This document shows, piece by piece, positions 17,585 through 26,592 of a stretch of DNA of 64,000 bases. The notes below the pieces were generated by a model. The model searched no databases. It saw only the letters and a program-made list of their open reading frames with translations, and had not been told where the DNA came from. The stretch's first letter is position 1. The number at the start of each line of letters is the position of its first letter. The translations under genes were made by a program, and so were the position numbers. Source of the stretch: Aquamicrobium sp. (GTDB taxonomy: Bacteria > Pseudomonadota > Alphaproteobacteria > Rhizobiales > Rhizobiaceae); assembly GCF_023954335.1 (NCBI RefSeq), contig NZ_JAMLIE010000001.1, forward strand, positions 1,178,001 through 1,242,000, written 5' to 3'.

Positions 17585-17989
17585 TCAGGCTGAAAGGGGT
17601 GGCGCGCGGATCGCCGGCGGCGGCGCGACGAGTAGCTCGGCCGGGCCGTCGCTCGCCACGGCAAGCAGGGATTGCGCCGCGAGCGCCGCCGGGGCGGGGA
17701 AGGCCGCGAAGGCGGCGGGCGTCGCCTTGTAGACGGCGGCGGCCCCGCAAGCGTTGCCGATGAGGCAGACCGGGCAATCGTCGAGCGGCCCCGGCGAGTC
17801 GCCGGCCGCGCCCGTCTCGCCGCCGGCGCTGAGCGCCGTGCAGATCGCCATGTGCCCGCCGCCCGGCATCTGCGCGGCGGCAAGCGGCTGGAGCGTGTTG
17901 AGGATGAGGACCAGCGTGCCGAGAAGCGCGAACAGGAAGCGGTCGCGCCGCAGCGAGGCAAACAGGGTGAGGCGTGACGCCGTGCTCAT
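17585..17989 (-). CDS. DUF2946 family small exported/membrane protein
   Basis: A 134-residue protein. The N-terminal hydrophobic segment is FLFALLGTLVLILNTLQPLAAAQ. It is followed by MAICTAL, the cysteine pair CPVCLIGNACG and an Ala/Pro-rich tail. The CPxC pair and size fit the DUF2946 family, usually found beside copper-handling genes. The copper-chaperone fusion lies 63 bp downstream on the same strand, so a two-gene copper operon is likely. Start choice is uncertain: ATG 17989 is preferred, with a GTG at 17998 also in frame. Confidence 0.7.
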   Translation of the reverse strand: MSTASRLTLFASLRRDRFLFALLGTLVLILNTLQPLAAAQMPGGGHMAICTALSAGGETGAAGDSPGPLDDCPVCLIGNACGAAAVYKATPAAFAAFPAPAALAAQSLLAVASDGPAELLVAPPPAIRAPPLSA

Positions 17990-18074
17990 GCACGACACTT
18001 ACCCGAAACCGCCGCCGCCCGCCACTGCGACATGGCGGCGCTATCGCATGCGGTCAATCACGGGCGCCGTCGCT

Positions 18075-18199
18075 GCCCCTCACCTGCCTGCCGGCATCCT
18101 CTCCCCGTGAATGGGGAGAGGAGAGATGGCCGCAACCCCGCCGCTTCCCCTTCTCCCCGTTCACGGGGAGAAGGTGGCCCGAAGGGCCGGATGAGGGGC
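18075..18199. repeat. RIME-like palindromic intergenic repeat, copy 2
   Basis: A 125-bp element between the DUF2946 and LOG genes. GCCCCTCA (18075-18082) and TGAGGGGC (18192-18199) form its ends. Two inner hairpins are built on CTCCCCGT..ACGGGGAG, and the GGTGGCCCGAAGGGCCGGATGAGG right end matches the rhizobial consensus as I remember it. It separates divergently oriented genes. Confidence 0.8.
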
Positions 18200-18227
18200 G
18201 GCGCGGGCGCTGGCGATTACCGCCCGC

Positions 18228-19070
18228 CTAGCGCAGCTCGTAGAACTCGCGGATGATCGTCCAGGCCTCGTCGGCGGTGTCGACCGCGTCGATGATGTTC
18301 TGGTCGCCGGGCGAGATCGTTCCCTGCTCGGCCAGATAGTCGAGGTCGATGGCGCGCTTCCAGAATTCCTTGCCGAAGAGGATCACCGGCAGGCGCTCCA
18401 TCCGCCCGGTCTGGATCAGCGTCAGCGTCTCGAACAATTCGTCCATGGTGCCGAAGCCGCCCGGGAAGATGGCGACCGCCTTCGCCCGCATCATGAAGTG
18501 CATCTTGCGGATGGCGAAATAGTGGAAGTTGAAGCACAGGTCCGGCGTGACGTATTCGTTGGGCGCCTGCTCGTGCGGCAGCACGATGTTGAGGCCGATC
18601 GTCGGCGCGCCGCAATCGGCCGCGCCGCGGTTGCCCGCCTCCATCACCCCCGGCCCGCCGCCGGTGACGACGACGAACTCTCGGTAATAGGTCGAGGCCG
18701 AGTATTCCGAGCACAGCCGCGCGAACTGCCGCGCCTCGGCATAGTAGCCGGCATTGGCTTCGAGGTTCTTCTTCTGCGTCTCGTTCTTGGCCGCCCAGGC
18801 CGGGCCGCCGGGCTCGGGGATGCGGGCGCCACCGAACAGGATCACGGTCGAGCGGATGCCGCGTTCGGAGAGCGCCATCTCCGGCTTCAGCAGCTCGAGC
18901 TGGAGCCGCACCGGGCGCAATTCGCGCCGCGTCATGAAGTCCTCGTCGTCCCAGGCAAGCCGGTAGGCCGGCGCGCGCGTCTGCGGCGTGTCGGGAACGG
19001 CCTTGGCGCGTTCGAGGTCCTCGTGTGAATGCGGCAGCGGCGTCCAGCCGGCCTTGTCCTCCGGGTTCAT
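18228..19070 (-). CDS. LOG-family protein (TIGR00730; nucleoside-5'-monophosphate phosphoribohydrolase-like)
   Basis: A 280-residue Rossmann-fold protein with the LOG motifs VVTGGGPGVMEAGNRGA and IFPGGFGTMDELFETLTLIQTG, the latter being the PGGxGTxxE signature. Characterised relatives cleave cytokinin or other nucleoside monophosphates to base and ribose 5-phosphate. The name lysine decarboxylase often given to this family is a misnomer. The N-terminal ~70 residues, including TPQTRAPAYRLAWDDEDFM, mark the longer bacterial subgroup. ATG 19070 follows AGGA; the frame is open further upstream but overlaps dapD. It is divergent from dapD. Confidence 0.88.
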   Translation of the reverse strand: MNPEDKAGWTPLPHSHEDLERAKAVPDTPQTRAPAYRLAWDDEDFMTRRELRPVRLQLELLKPEMALSERGIRSTVILFGGARIPEPGGPAWAAKNETQKKNLEANAGYYAEARQFARLCSEYSASTYYREFVVVTGGGPGVMEAGNRGAADCGAPTIGLNIVLPHEQAPNEYVTPDLCFNFHYFAIRKMHFMMRAKAVAIFPGGFGTMDELFETLTLIQTGRMERLPVILFGKEFWKRAIDLDYLAEQGTISPGDQNIIDAVDTADEAWTIIREFYELR

Positions 19071-19232
19071 GCTTGTCAGTCCTGTCTGTGCCGGCCGCCG
19101 GTGCGGCGGCCTTTGCGTCCCGTCATTGACCCCTATCCGCGCTTCGCATAGGTTCCGCGCGGCTTCGGGGGATGTCCCTGCCTCCGAGCCTATCGTCCCA
19201 GCCCTTAACAGCGCGTGTAGCGGAGCATTTTC

Positions 19233-20087
<855 letters not shown>

Positions 20088-20099
20088 GCGGACGCTCCC

Positions 20100-20489
20100 A
20101 TGATGCAGATGGCCTGGCTGTTCTTCGGCTTTACCGGGCGCATAGACCGCAGCGTCTATGCGCTGGCCGGGCTCTTCGTCTTCACGGTGCAGATGTTCAT
20201 CGTCTACCGCTATCTCCAGCCGGTGCTCGGCACGCTGGCCAACGGCACCTTCGATCCGTCCGAGACGCTCACCCTGTCGCCGATGACCAACATCCAGAGC
20301 GGCATCTTTCTCCTCGGCCAGCTCGCCCATATCGCGCTCGCCGCCAAGCGCATCCACGATTTCGGCAAGTCCGGCTTCTTCGCGCTGCTCTTCATGTTCG
20401 CCGGGCTCGTCGCCTATCTGGCCCTGTGCCTGATTCCGGGAACGCCGGGTCCCAACAAGCACGGCTCGCGCTCCAACGCGGCGAAATAG
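20100..20489 (+). CDS. DUF805 family inner-membrane protein
   Basis: A 129-residue protein with about three to four hydrophobic helices. The DUF805 pattern is present: an N-terminal WLFFGFTGRIDRSVYAL, then AHIALAAKRIHDFGKSGFFALL, then PGTPGPNKHG near the C-terminus. Function is unknown for the family. It is inserted between dapD (12 bp before) and dapE (77 bp after), probably in the same transcript. Confidence 0.87.
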   Translation: MMQMAWLFFGFTGRIDRSVYALAGLFVFTVQMFIVYRYLQPVLGTLANGTFDPSETLTLSPMTNIQSGIFLLGQLAHIALAAKRIHDFGKSGFFALLFMFAGLVAYLALCLIPGTPGPNKHGSRSNAAK

Positions 20490-20566
20490 CCAGCTCGCAG
20501 GGCCATGAACGGGTCGCGCGTCCACGGTGACAGGCCTGCGCGTTTGGGCTATCCCTTCGCATTACC

Positions 20567-21766
20567 ATGAGCCTGCCCACCGACCCCGCCGCAAACCTCG
20601 CCGCCCTGATCCGCTGCCCCTCCGTCACGCCCGCGGAGGGCGGAGCCCTGATGGCGCTGGAGGCGATGCTGAAACCGCTCGGCTTCGCCGTCGACCGCCC
20701 GGTGTTTTCCGGGGAGGGGACGCCCGACGTCGAGAACCTCTACGCCCGCCTCGCCGGCGATCATTCGGGCGAGGGCCCGCATCTGATGTTCGCTGGCCAC
20801 ACCGACGTCGTGCCGCCGGGCGACGAGGCCGACTGGACGCATCCGCCCTTCTCGGCGACGGTCGAGGGCGGCTTCATGCACGGCCGCGGCGCGGTCGACA
20901 TGAAGGGCGGCATCGCCTGCTTCGTCGCGGCGCTCGCCCGCCATGTCGAGGCGCACGGTGCACCGGGCGGCCCGGTCTCGCTGCTGATCACCGGCGACGA
21001 GGAAGGCCCGGCGATCAACGGCACGGTCAAGCTGCTCGAATGGGCGGCCGCGCGCGGCGAGCGCTGGGACGCCGCCATCGTCGGCGAGCCGACCAACCCG
21101 GACGCGCTCGGCGACATGATCAAGATCGGCCGGCGCGGCTCACTGACCGGCGACATCGTCGTCCACGGCCGGCAGGGGCACATCGCCTATCCGCATCTCG
21201 CCGACAACCCGGTACGCGGCATGGCGGCCCTGCTCGACGCGCTGTTCCACCCGCCGCTCGACGCGGGCACGGAGAACTTCCAGCCGTCGAACCTCGAGGT
21301 CACCACCGTCGATGTCGGCAACCCGGCGACCAACGTGATCCCGGCCAAGGCCCGCGCCACCTTCAACATCCGCTACAACGACGCGTGGACGCCGGAGGCT
21401 CTCCAGGCCGAGATCCACAACCGGCTCGACCGCGCCGCCGGCCGTGGCAAGCTCAGGCTTGGCAAAGAGGACGGCGTCGCCTTCGAATTGAGCTGGCGCG
21501 TCAGCCCCAGCCCCGTCTTCCTGACGCGCGACGACAGGCTCGTCTCCGGCCTGTCGGCGGCGATCGAGGCGGTGACCGGCCGGCGGCCGGCGCTCTCCAC
21601 CTCGGGCGGCACGTCGGATGCCCGCTTCATCAAGGATTACTGCCCGGTGGTCGAGTTCGGCCTCGTCGGCCAGACCATGCACATGGTGAACGAGCGCGTG
21701 GCCCTCGCCGACCTCGAGACCCTGACCCGCATCTATCGCCGCTTCATCGAAGACTGGTTCGCCTGA
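20567..21766 (+). CDS. dapE: Succinyl-diaminopimelate desuccinylase
   Basis: A 399-residue M20 metallopeptidase-family enzyme. The zinc ligands and catalytic acid are in MFAGHTDVVPPG, GRGAVDMKGG and TGDEEGPAINGT, with later metal and substrate residues in GGTSDARFIKDY and GLVGQTMHMVNE. It releases LL-diaminopimelate and succinate, acting two steps after DapD. No clear ribosome site precedes ATG 20567, but the N-terminus LPTDPAANLAALIRCPSVTP fits the family. The next gene starts 3 bp after the stop. Confidence 0.96.
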   Translation: MSLPTDPAANLAALIRCPSVTPAEGGALMALEAMLKPLGFAVDRPVFSGEGTPDVENLYARLAGDHSGEGPHLMFAGHTDVVPPGDEADWTHPPFSATVEGGFMHGRGAVDMKGGIACFVAALARHVEAHGAPGGPVSLLITGDEEGPAINGTVKLLEWAAARGERWDAAIVGEPTNPDALGDMIKIGRRGSLTGDIVVHGRQGHIAYPHLADNPVRGMAALLDALFHPPLDAGTENFQPSNLEVTTVDVGNPATNVIPAKARATFNIRYNDAWTPEALQAEIHNRLDRAAGRGKLRLGKEDGVAFELSWRVSPSPVFLTRDDRLVSGLSAAIEAVTGRRPALSTSGGTSDARFIKDYCPVVEFGLVGQTMHMVNERVALADLETLTRIYRRFIEDWFA

Positions 21767-21768
21767 CC

Positions 21769-22362
21769 ATGCCGCCGGCTGAGGACATATACCGCCATCT
21801 TCTCGGTGCCTTTCGCATGATGATCGGCAAGCGCGACGGCCTGCGCCTGCTCGACCTGTCGCTCGACGGCTTCTGGAACTCGTTCTTCGCCATCGTCGTC
21901 GCGCTGCCGGCGATGCTGGCGAGCTGGGTGCCGCTGGCGGGTGAGCTGACCGTGGCGGACGCCTCCTTCGGCCTGCGCCTGTCCATGCTGGTGCGGCTGG
22001 CGATCGTCGATGTCGGGGCGTGGGTGCTGCCGCTCGTCGCACTCGCCGCCGTCGCCGATTACGCCGGCATCCGCCACCGCTTCGTCCACTATGTCGTCGC
22101 CTCGAACTGGGGCTCGGCCATCTTCGCCTGGATGACGCTGCCCGTCTCGCTGGTCCGGCTGGTCTTTCCCGGAAGCGGCGACCTCGCCGCCGGCCTGTCG
22201 CTCGTCGTCTTCATCGCCACGCTGGTGCTCTATTGGCGACTGACCGACGCCGCGCTGGAAAAGGGCGCCGGCACGGCGAGCGCCGTGTTCGGCGGCATGC
22301 TGGTCGCCTCCCTGCTCACTTTGTTCGCGCTTCAGGACATTCTCGGCGTCACGCCGGCCTAA
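21769..22362 (+). CDS. Conserved membrane protein of unknown function downstream of dapE
   Basis: A 197-residue protein with about five hydrophobic segments (FFAIVVALPAMLASWVPL; VDVGAWVLPLVALAAVADYA; GSAIFAWMTLPVSLVRLVF; LSLVVFIATLVLYW; GMLVASLLTLFAL). I recognise no family motif; relatives near dapE are usually listed as transporter or hypothetical. ATG 21769 is 3 bp after the dapE stop, so it is almost certainly cotranslated. Its stop overlaps the converging truA stop by 4 bp. Confidence 0.75.
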   Translation: MPPAEDIYRHLLGAFRMMIGKRDGLRLLDLSLDGFWNSFFAIVVALPAMLASWVPLAGELTVADASFGLRLSMLVRLAIVDVGAWVLPLVALAAVADYAGIRHRFVHYVVASNWGSAIFAWMTLPVSLVRLVFPGSGDLAAGLSLVVFIATLVLYWRLTDAALEKGAGTASAVFGGMLVASLLTLFALQDILGVTPA

Positions 22363-23102
22363 TAGTCGACCTTGACGAGATAGAGCCCGTCGGCCGGCGC
22401 GACCTGGCCGCAGCGGGCGCGGTCGGCGGCCTTCAGCGCGGCTTCGAGGTCGTCGGCGCTCCAGCCGCCGTCGCCGACCCGCTTCAGCGAGCCGACCATC
22501 GAGCGCACCTGGTTGTGCAGGAACGAGCGCGCCGAGGCGCGCACCTCGATCAGGTCGCCGGCGCGCGTCACGTCGAGCCGGTCGAGCGTCTTGACCGGGC
22601 TGTCCGACTGGCACTGGACCGAGCGGAAGGTGGTGAAGTCGTGCTTGCCGAGGAGCCGCTGCGCCGCCGCGTGCATCGCTTCAGTGTCGAGGCGCTTCGG
22701 CACATGCCAGACATTGCCGCGCAGCAGCGCTGCCGGGGCGCGGCGGTTGAGAATGACATAGAGATAGTGCCGCGCCCTGGCCGAGAAGCGGGCGTCGAAC
22801 TCCTCGCCGACCGCGGAGACGGCAAGCGCCGCCACATGCTCGCCGGCAAGGCCAAGATGCGCGTTGAGCGCGCCCTGCACCTTGTCCGCCTGCCAATCGC
22901 GGGAAAGGTCGACATGCGCGACCTGCCCCGTGGCGTGGACCCCGGCGTCGGTGCGGCCCGCGCCGCGGATCGTCACCGCCTCGCCGGTGAAGGCGAGGAG
23001 CGCCTTCTCGATCGCCTCCTGCACCGTGGGCAGGTCGGCCTGCCGCTGCCAGCCGGCATAGAAGCGGCCGTCATATTCGATGTCGAGGCGATAGCGCGGC
23101 AT
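22359..23102 (-). CDS. truA: tRNA pseudouridine(38-40) synthase
   Basis: A 247-residue TruA. It opens MPRYRLDIEYDGRFYAGWQRQ. The catalytic aspartate is in RGAGRTDAGVHATGQVAHVDL. NVWHVPKRLD, FTTFRS and RASARSFLHNQVRSMVG are also diagnostic. It isomerises uridines 38-40 in tRNA anticodon stems. It lies 17 bp after fmt in a def-fmt-truA translation-maturation operon. Confidence 0.96.
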   Translation of the reverse strand: MPRYRLDIEYDGRFYAGWQRQADLPTVQEAIEKALLAFTGEAVTIRGAGRTDAGVHATGQVAHVDLSRDWQADKVQGALNAHLGLAGEHVAALAVSAVGEEFDARFSARARHYLYVILNRRAPAALLRGNVWHVPKRLDTEAMHAAAQRLLGKHDFTTFRSVQCQSDSPVKTLDRLDVTRAGDLIEVRASARSFLHNQVRSMVGSLKRVGDGGWSADDLEAALKAADRARCGQVAPADGLYLVKVDY

Positions 23103-23119
23103 GGCTCAGGACGCGGTGG

Positions 23120-24055
23120 TCACGACAGGAAATCCCCCTTGCCCAGCTTGGCGCCGTGCAGGAAATCCGTGGCGTTCATCGCCCTGCCGCCGGCGCGCTG
23201 CACTTCGATGAGCCGCACCGCGCCCTCGCCGCAGGCGACGGTCAGCGCGTCGTCGAGGATTTCGCCTAGCCGGCCGCTGCCCGCCGCCAGCGTCGAGCGC
23301 AGGAGCTTCACGCGCTCCACCTTGCCGCCCGCCTCCATCTCGCACCACGCGCCGGGGAAGGGCGAGAGGCCGCGAATCCGGTTGTGGACTTCGCTTGCCG
23401 GTATCGACCAGTCGATGCGCGTCTCTTCCTTGGAGATTTTTTTCGCGTAGGTCGCGCCGTCTTGCGGTTGGGGCGTCAGCGTCAGCTCGCCTTTCTCCAG
23501 CGCCGCCAGCGTGCGCACCATCAGCGCCGCGCCCGTCGTCATCAGCGCGTCGTGCAACTCGCCTGCCGTCATGTCGGGGCCGATGGCAACGCGGCTCGTC
23601 AGCGCCACCGGGCCGGTGTCCAGCCCCTCGTCCATCTTCATCGCCATCATGCCGGTCTCGGCGTCACCTTCGATGATCGCGCGCTGGATCGGCGCGGCCC
23701 CGCGCCAGCGCGGCAGCAGCGAGGCGTGGCCGTTATAGGCCCCGAGCCGCGTCCCTTCGAGGATGGCTTTCGGCAGCAAAAGGCCGTAGGCGACGACGAC
23801 CGCGACATCGGCGGCAAGCGCGCGGAACGCCTCCTGCTCCTCCGCCCCCTTCAGCGAGCGCGGCGTGCGCACCTCGATGCCGAGCTCTTCGGCGGCCAGG
23901 TGGACGGGCGATTTCGTCAGCTCCAGCCCGCGCCGCCCGGCCGGGCGCGGCGGCTGAGAATAGACAGCGGCGATGTCGTGGCCAGCCCCGGCCAATGCCC
24001 GCAACGTCGCCGCCGAAAACTCCGGCGTGCCCATGAAGACGACGCGCAGCGTCAT
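23120..24055 (-). CDS. fmt: Methionyl-tRNA formyltransferase
   Basis: A 311-residue Fmt. The N-terminal RVVFMGTPEFSAATLRAL and the formyl-transfer core YNGHASLLPRWRGAAPIQRAI (Asn-x-His, SLLPRWRG) are clear. MKMDEGLDTGP and the C-terminal RGLSPFPGAWCE also match. It formylates initiator Met-tRNA, the reaction later reversed by Def, encoded 10 bp upstream. Confidence 0.97.
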   Translation of the reverse strand: MTLRVVFMGTPEFSAATLRALAGAGHDIAAVYSQPPRPAGRRGLELTKSPVHLAAEELGIEVRTPRSLKGAEEQEAFRALAADVAVVVAYGLLLPKAILEGTRLGAYNGHASLLPRWRGAAPIQRAIIEGDAETGMMAMKMDEGLDTGPVALTSRVAIGPDMTAGELHDALMTTGAALMVRTLAALEKGELTLTPQPQDGATYAKKISKEETRIDWSIPASEVHNRIRGLSPFPGAWCEMEAGGKVERVKLLRSTLAAGSGRLGEILDDALTVACGEGAVRLIEVQRAGGRAMNATDFLHGAKLGKGDFLS

Positions 24056-24065
24056 CGCCGAGGCC

Positions 24066-24596
24066 CTAGACCGCGAGCCGGCTGGGCGCGGGCTTGTCCC
24101 TGGCGAGCTTCCTGAACTTGCGCACGACCATGTCGCGCTTGAGCTTGGAGATGTGGTCGATGAACAGCACGCCGTTCAGATGGTCGATTTCGTGCTGGAG
24201 GCAGGTCGCCATCAGCCCGTCGGCCTGAAGCGTCCGCTCCTTGCCGTCGCGGTCGAGATAGGCGACCGTCACCGTCGCCGGCCGCTCGACCTCGGCGTAA
24301 TAGTCCGGGATCGACAGGCAGCCTTCCTCGTAGACGGACGGCTCGTCGCCATGCGCCACGATCTGCGGGTTGATCACGACATGCGGCGCCTTCGGCTGGT
24401 CGTCCTTGGCGAGGTCGATGACCAGAAGCCGCAGCGGCACGCCGATCTGGATCGCCGCGAGGCCGATGCCCGGCGCGTCGTACATCGTCTCCAGCATGTC
24501 GTCGGCGAGCAGGCGCAACGCGTCGTCGACGCGCTCGACGGGTTTGGAAACCTGGCGCAGGACGGGATCGGGAAGGATGACGAGAGGCCGTATCAT
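24066..24596 (-). CDS. def: Peptide deformylase
   Basis: A 176-residue enzyme with all three motifs: GIGLAAIQIG, EEGCLSIPDYYAEV (metal Cys) and QHEIDHLNGVLF (metal His pair and catalytic Glu). It removes N-formyl groups from nascent proteins. It is the first gene of the def-fmt-truA operon and divergent from rmuC; the shared intergenic region is about 110 bp. Confidence 0.97.
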   Translation of the reverse strand: MIRPLVILPDPVLRQVSKPVERVDDALRLLADDMLETMYDAPGIGLAAIQIGVPLRLLVIDLAKDDQPKAPHVVINPQIVAHGDEPSVYEEGCLSIPDYYAEVERPATVTVAYLDRDGKERTLQADGLMATCLQHEIDHLNGVLFIDHISKLKRDMVVRKFRKLARDKPAPSRLAV

Positions 24597-24709
24597 GGCC
24601 CGTCAGGTAATCGCGCGCTTGCCACGCGTCAACGGCTTTCAGGACGTGCCCGCGGATTTGTTCACTCTTTGATCTTATGTGCGGCGTTCGAATCGTCTAT
24701 CCTGCCGCG

Positions 24710-25981
24710 ATGGACGATCTTTCCTCGCTGTTTTCGATGCCGGTCGCGCAGCTCGGCGCGAGCGTGATCACGCTCGGCCACGCGCTGGCGGCTGCCGGCG
24801 CGCTGGTGGTTATCCTCGTGCTCGCCCTTTCCTTCGGCCTGTGGCGCGCCGGCAAGGCGCGGGCTGAGGCCGCGGTCGAGGCGGCGGAGCGGGCGCGCGA
24901 GGCCGAGGAGCGCATGACGGGAATCGCCCGCGCGCAGGCCGAGATGCAGGGGCGCATGGGCGCGCTGGCCGAGGTGTTCGGCAGCCGGCAGGCCGAGCTG
25001 ACGAAAGCCATCGGCGAACGGCTCGACGGCATGACCTCGCGCCTCGGCCAGTCGCTGACCGAGCAGACGCGCTCGACCCACGAGAACCTTGCCAAGCTTC
25101 AGGAACGGCTCGCCGTCATCGACACGGCGCAGACCAACATCCAGTCGCTCGCCGGGCAGGTGGTGCAACTCCAGCAGATCCTGTCCAACAAGCAGACGCG
25201 CGGCGCGTTCGGCCAGAGCCGCATGGAGGCCATCATCGCCGACGGCCTGCCCAAGGGCGCCTACGAATTCCAGGCGACGCTCTCCAACGGCAACCGGCCC
25301 GACTGTCTCGTCAGGATGCCGAACGGCGCGCCCGACCTCGTCATCGACGCCAAGTTCCCGCTCGAATCGTGGAACGCGATCCGCGCCGCCGCCGAGGCCG
25401 AGAACCCAGACGCCCACCGCTTTGCCACGCAGGCGTTCCGCCGCGACGTCGAGGTGCATATCAAGGCGATCGCCGACAAATACCTGATTCAAGGCGAGAC
25501 GCAGGACACCGCCTTCCTGTTCGTGCCGTCGGAATCGATCTTCGCCGGCATCCACGAGGATTTCGAGGGGCTGGTGCAGAAGGCGCACCGCGCCCGCATC
25601 GTCATCGTCTCGCCCTCGCTGCTGATGCTGTCCATTCAGGTGATCCAGGCGGTGCTGAAGGATGCGCGCATGCGCGAGCAGGCGCACCTGATCCAGCACG
25701 AGGTGGTGCGGCTGATGGAGGATGTCGGCCGGCTCGACGACCGCGTGCGCAAGCTGCAGGGGCATTTCTCGCAGGCGACCCGCGACATCGACATGATCCT
25801 GACCTCGACCGACAAGGTGACCAAGCGCGGCGCGCGCATCGAGGCGCTGGAGCTCGGCGCAAGCGAGGGCGCAGAGCCGCAGGGCGCGGCCGCCGACGCC
25901 AACGGCGACGAGGCCGCCCGCCGCGTTGCCGCCGCGCCGGCCGGTCGCCTGCGGCTGCATGTCGTCGACGACGAGGAATGA
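24710..25981 (+). CDS. rmuC: DNA recombination protein RmuC
   Basis: A 423-residue protein. An N-terminal membrane segment (AAAGALVVILVLALSFGLW) is followed by a long coiled coil. The RmuC nuclease-like core contains MEAIIADGLPKGAYEFQ, LVIDAKFPLESWNAI and FVPSESIFAGIHE. RmuC limits recombination at inverted repeats in E. coli. The start is uncertain: ATG 24710 gives a usual N-terminus; ATG 24677 would add eleven residues. It is divergent from def. Confidence 0.92.
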   Translation: MDDLSSLFSMPVAQLGASVITLGHALAAAGALVVILVLALSFGLWRAGKARAEAAVEAAERAREAEERMTGIARAQAEMQGRMGALAEVFGSRQAELTKAIGERLDGMTSRLGQSLTEQTRSTHENLAKLQERLAVIDTAQTNIQSLAGQVVQLQQILSNKQTRGAFGQSRMEAIIADGLPKGAYEFQATLSNGNRPDCLVRMPNGAPDLVIDAKFPLESWNAIRAAAEAENPDAHRFATQAFRRDVEVHIKAIADKYLIQGETQDTAFLFVPSESIFAGIHEDFEGLVQKAHRARIVIVSPSLLMLSIQVIQAVLKDARMREQAHLIQHEVVRLMEDVGRLDDRVRKLQGHFSQATRDIDMILTSTDKVTKRGARIEALELGASEGAEPQGAAADANGDEAARRVAAAPAGRLRLHVVDDEE

Positions 25982-26027
25982 CGGTGCGGCTTGACCAACG
26001 GCCGCTGCGATACGATTTGTTGAGCCG

Positions 26028-26513
26028 ATGACAGCCTCCGTTCTCACCGCCGCCTTCAGGGCCACGGCCCTTTCCGCCCTTCTCACCCTCGCCGCCTGTC
26101 AGACCGGCGACTGGTGGCCGCGCGAGACGACGTCGGCCGGCGCGTCCGTCGCCGCCGCCTCCCATGTCCGCGAAATCCGCGCCACTGCCGGCCTCGCCGG
26201 CCTGTCGCCCGACGCGAAGCTTGAAAAAGCGGCGCAGCGCCAGGCCGCCTATATGGCGGGCTCGGGAAGGATGGAGCACACGACCGGCCCCGGCCGCGAC
26301 TTCGCCGCTCGCATGAAGCGCGACGGCGTCGCCGCCCCGGCGGCGGAGAACCTCGCCCATGGCCGCATGGAGCTGGAGCGCCTGTTCTCGATGTGGATGG
26401 CCTCGCCCGGCCATCGCCGCAACATGCTCGACCCGCGCTTTTCCCGCTACGGCCTAGCCCATGCGGCCGCCGGCGACGGGCAGCGCTACTGGGCGCTGGT
26501 GCTCGGGCCGTAG
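26028..26513 (+). CDS. CAP/SCP-domain lipoprotein
   Basis: A 161-residue protein. Its signal peptide ends in a lipobox (LLTLAAC, Cys about residue 24). The CAP/PR-1 domain follows, with the features HVREIRATAGLAGLSPDAKLEKAAQRQAAYM, MEHTTGP, AENLAHG and SMWMASPGHRRNML. Bacterial CAP proteins are extracytoplasmic and of mostly unknown activity. It follows rmuC by 46 bp. Confidence 0.88.
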   Translation: MTASVLTAAFRATALSALLTLAACQTGDWWPRETTSAGASVAAASHVREIRATAGLAGLSPDAKLEKAAQRQAAYMAGSGRMEHTTGPGRDFAARMKRDGVAAPAAENLAHGRMELERLFSMWMASPGHRRNMLDPRFSRYGLAHAAAGDGQRYWALVLGP

Positions 26514-26592
26514 ACAGCCTGTTCACTGGCTCACGCTGGCGCATCGCGCGGCCCGCGCCTAACTCTGCCGCTTTGACAAGGGAGCGTTCAGC

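Noticed and set aside
16349..17593. A 414-codon plus-strand ORF across the copper gene
   Set aside because: It starts in the homopolymer tract and is antisense to clear YcnI/PCuAC domains.
18228..19070. Lysine decarboxylase
   Set aside because: The PGGxGTxxE motif marks the LOG family; the lysine decarboxylase name is a historical misannotation.
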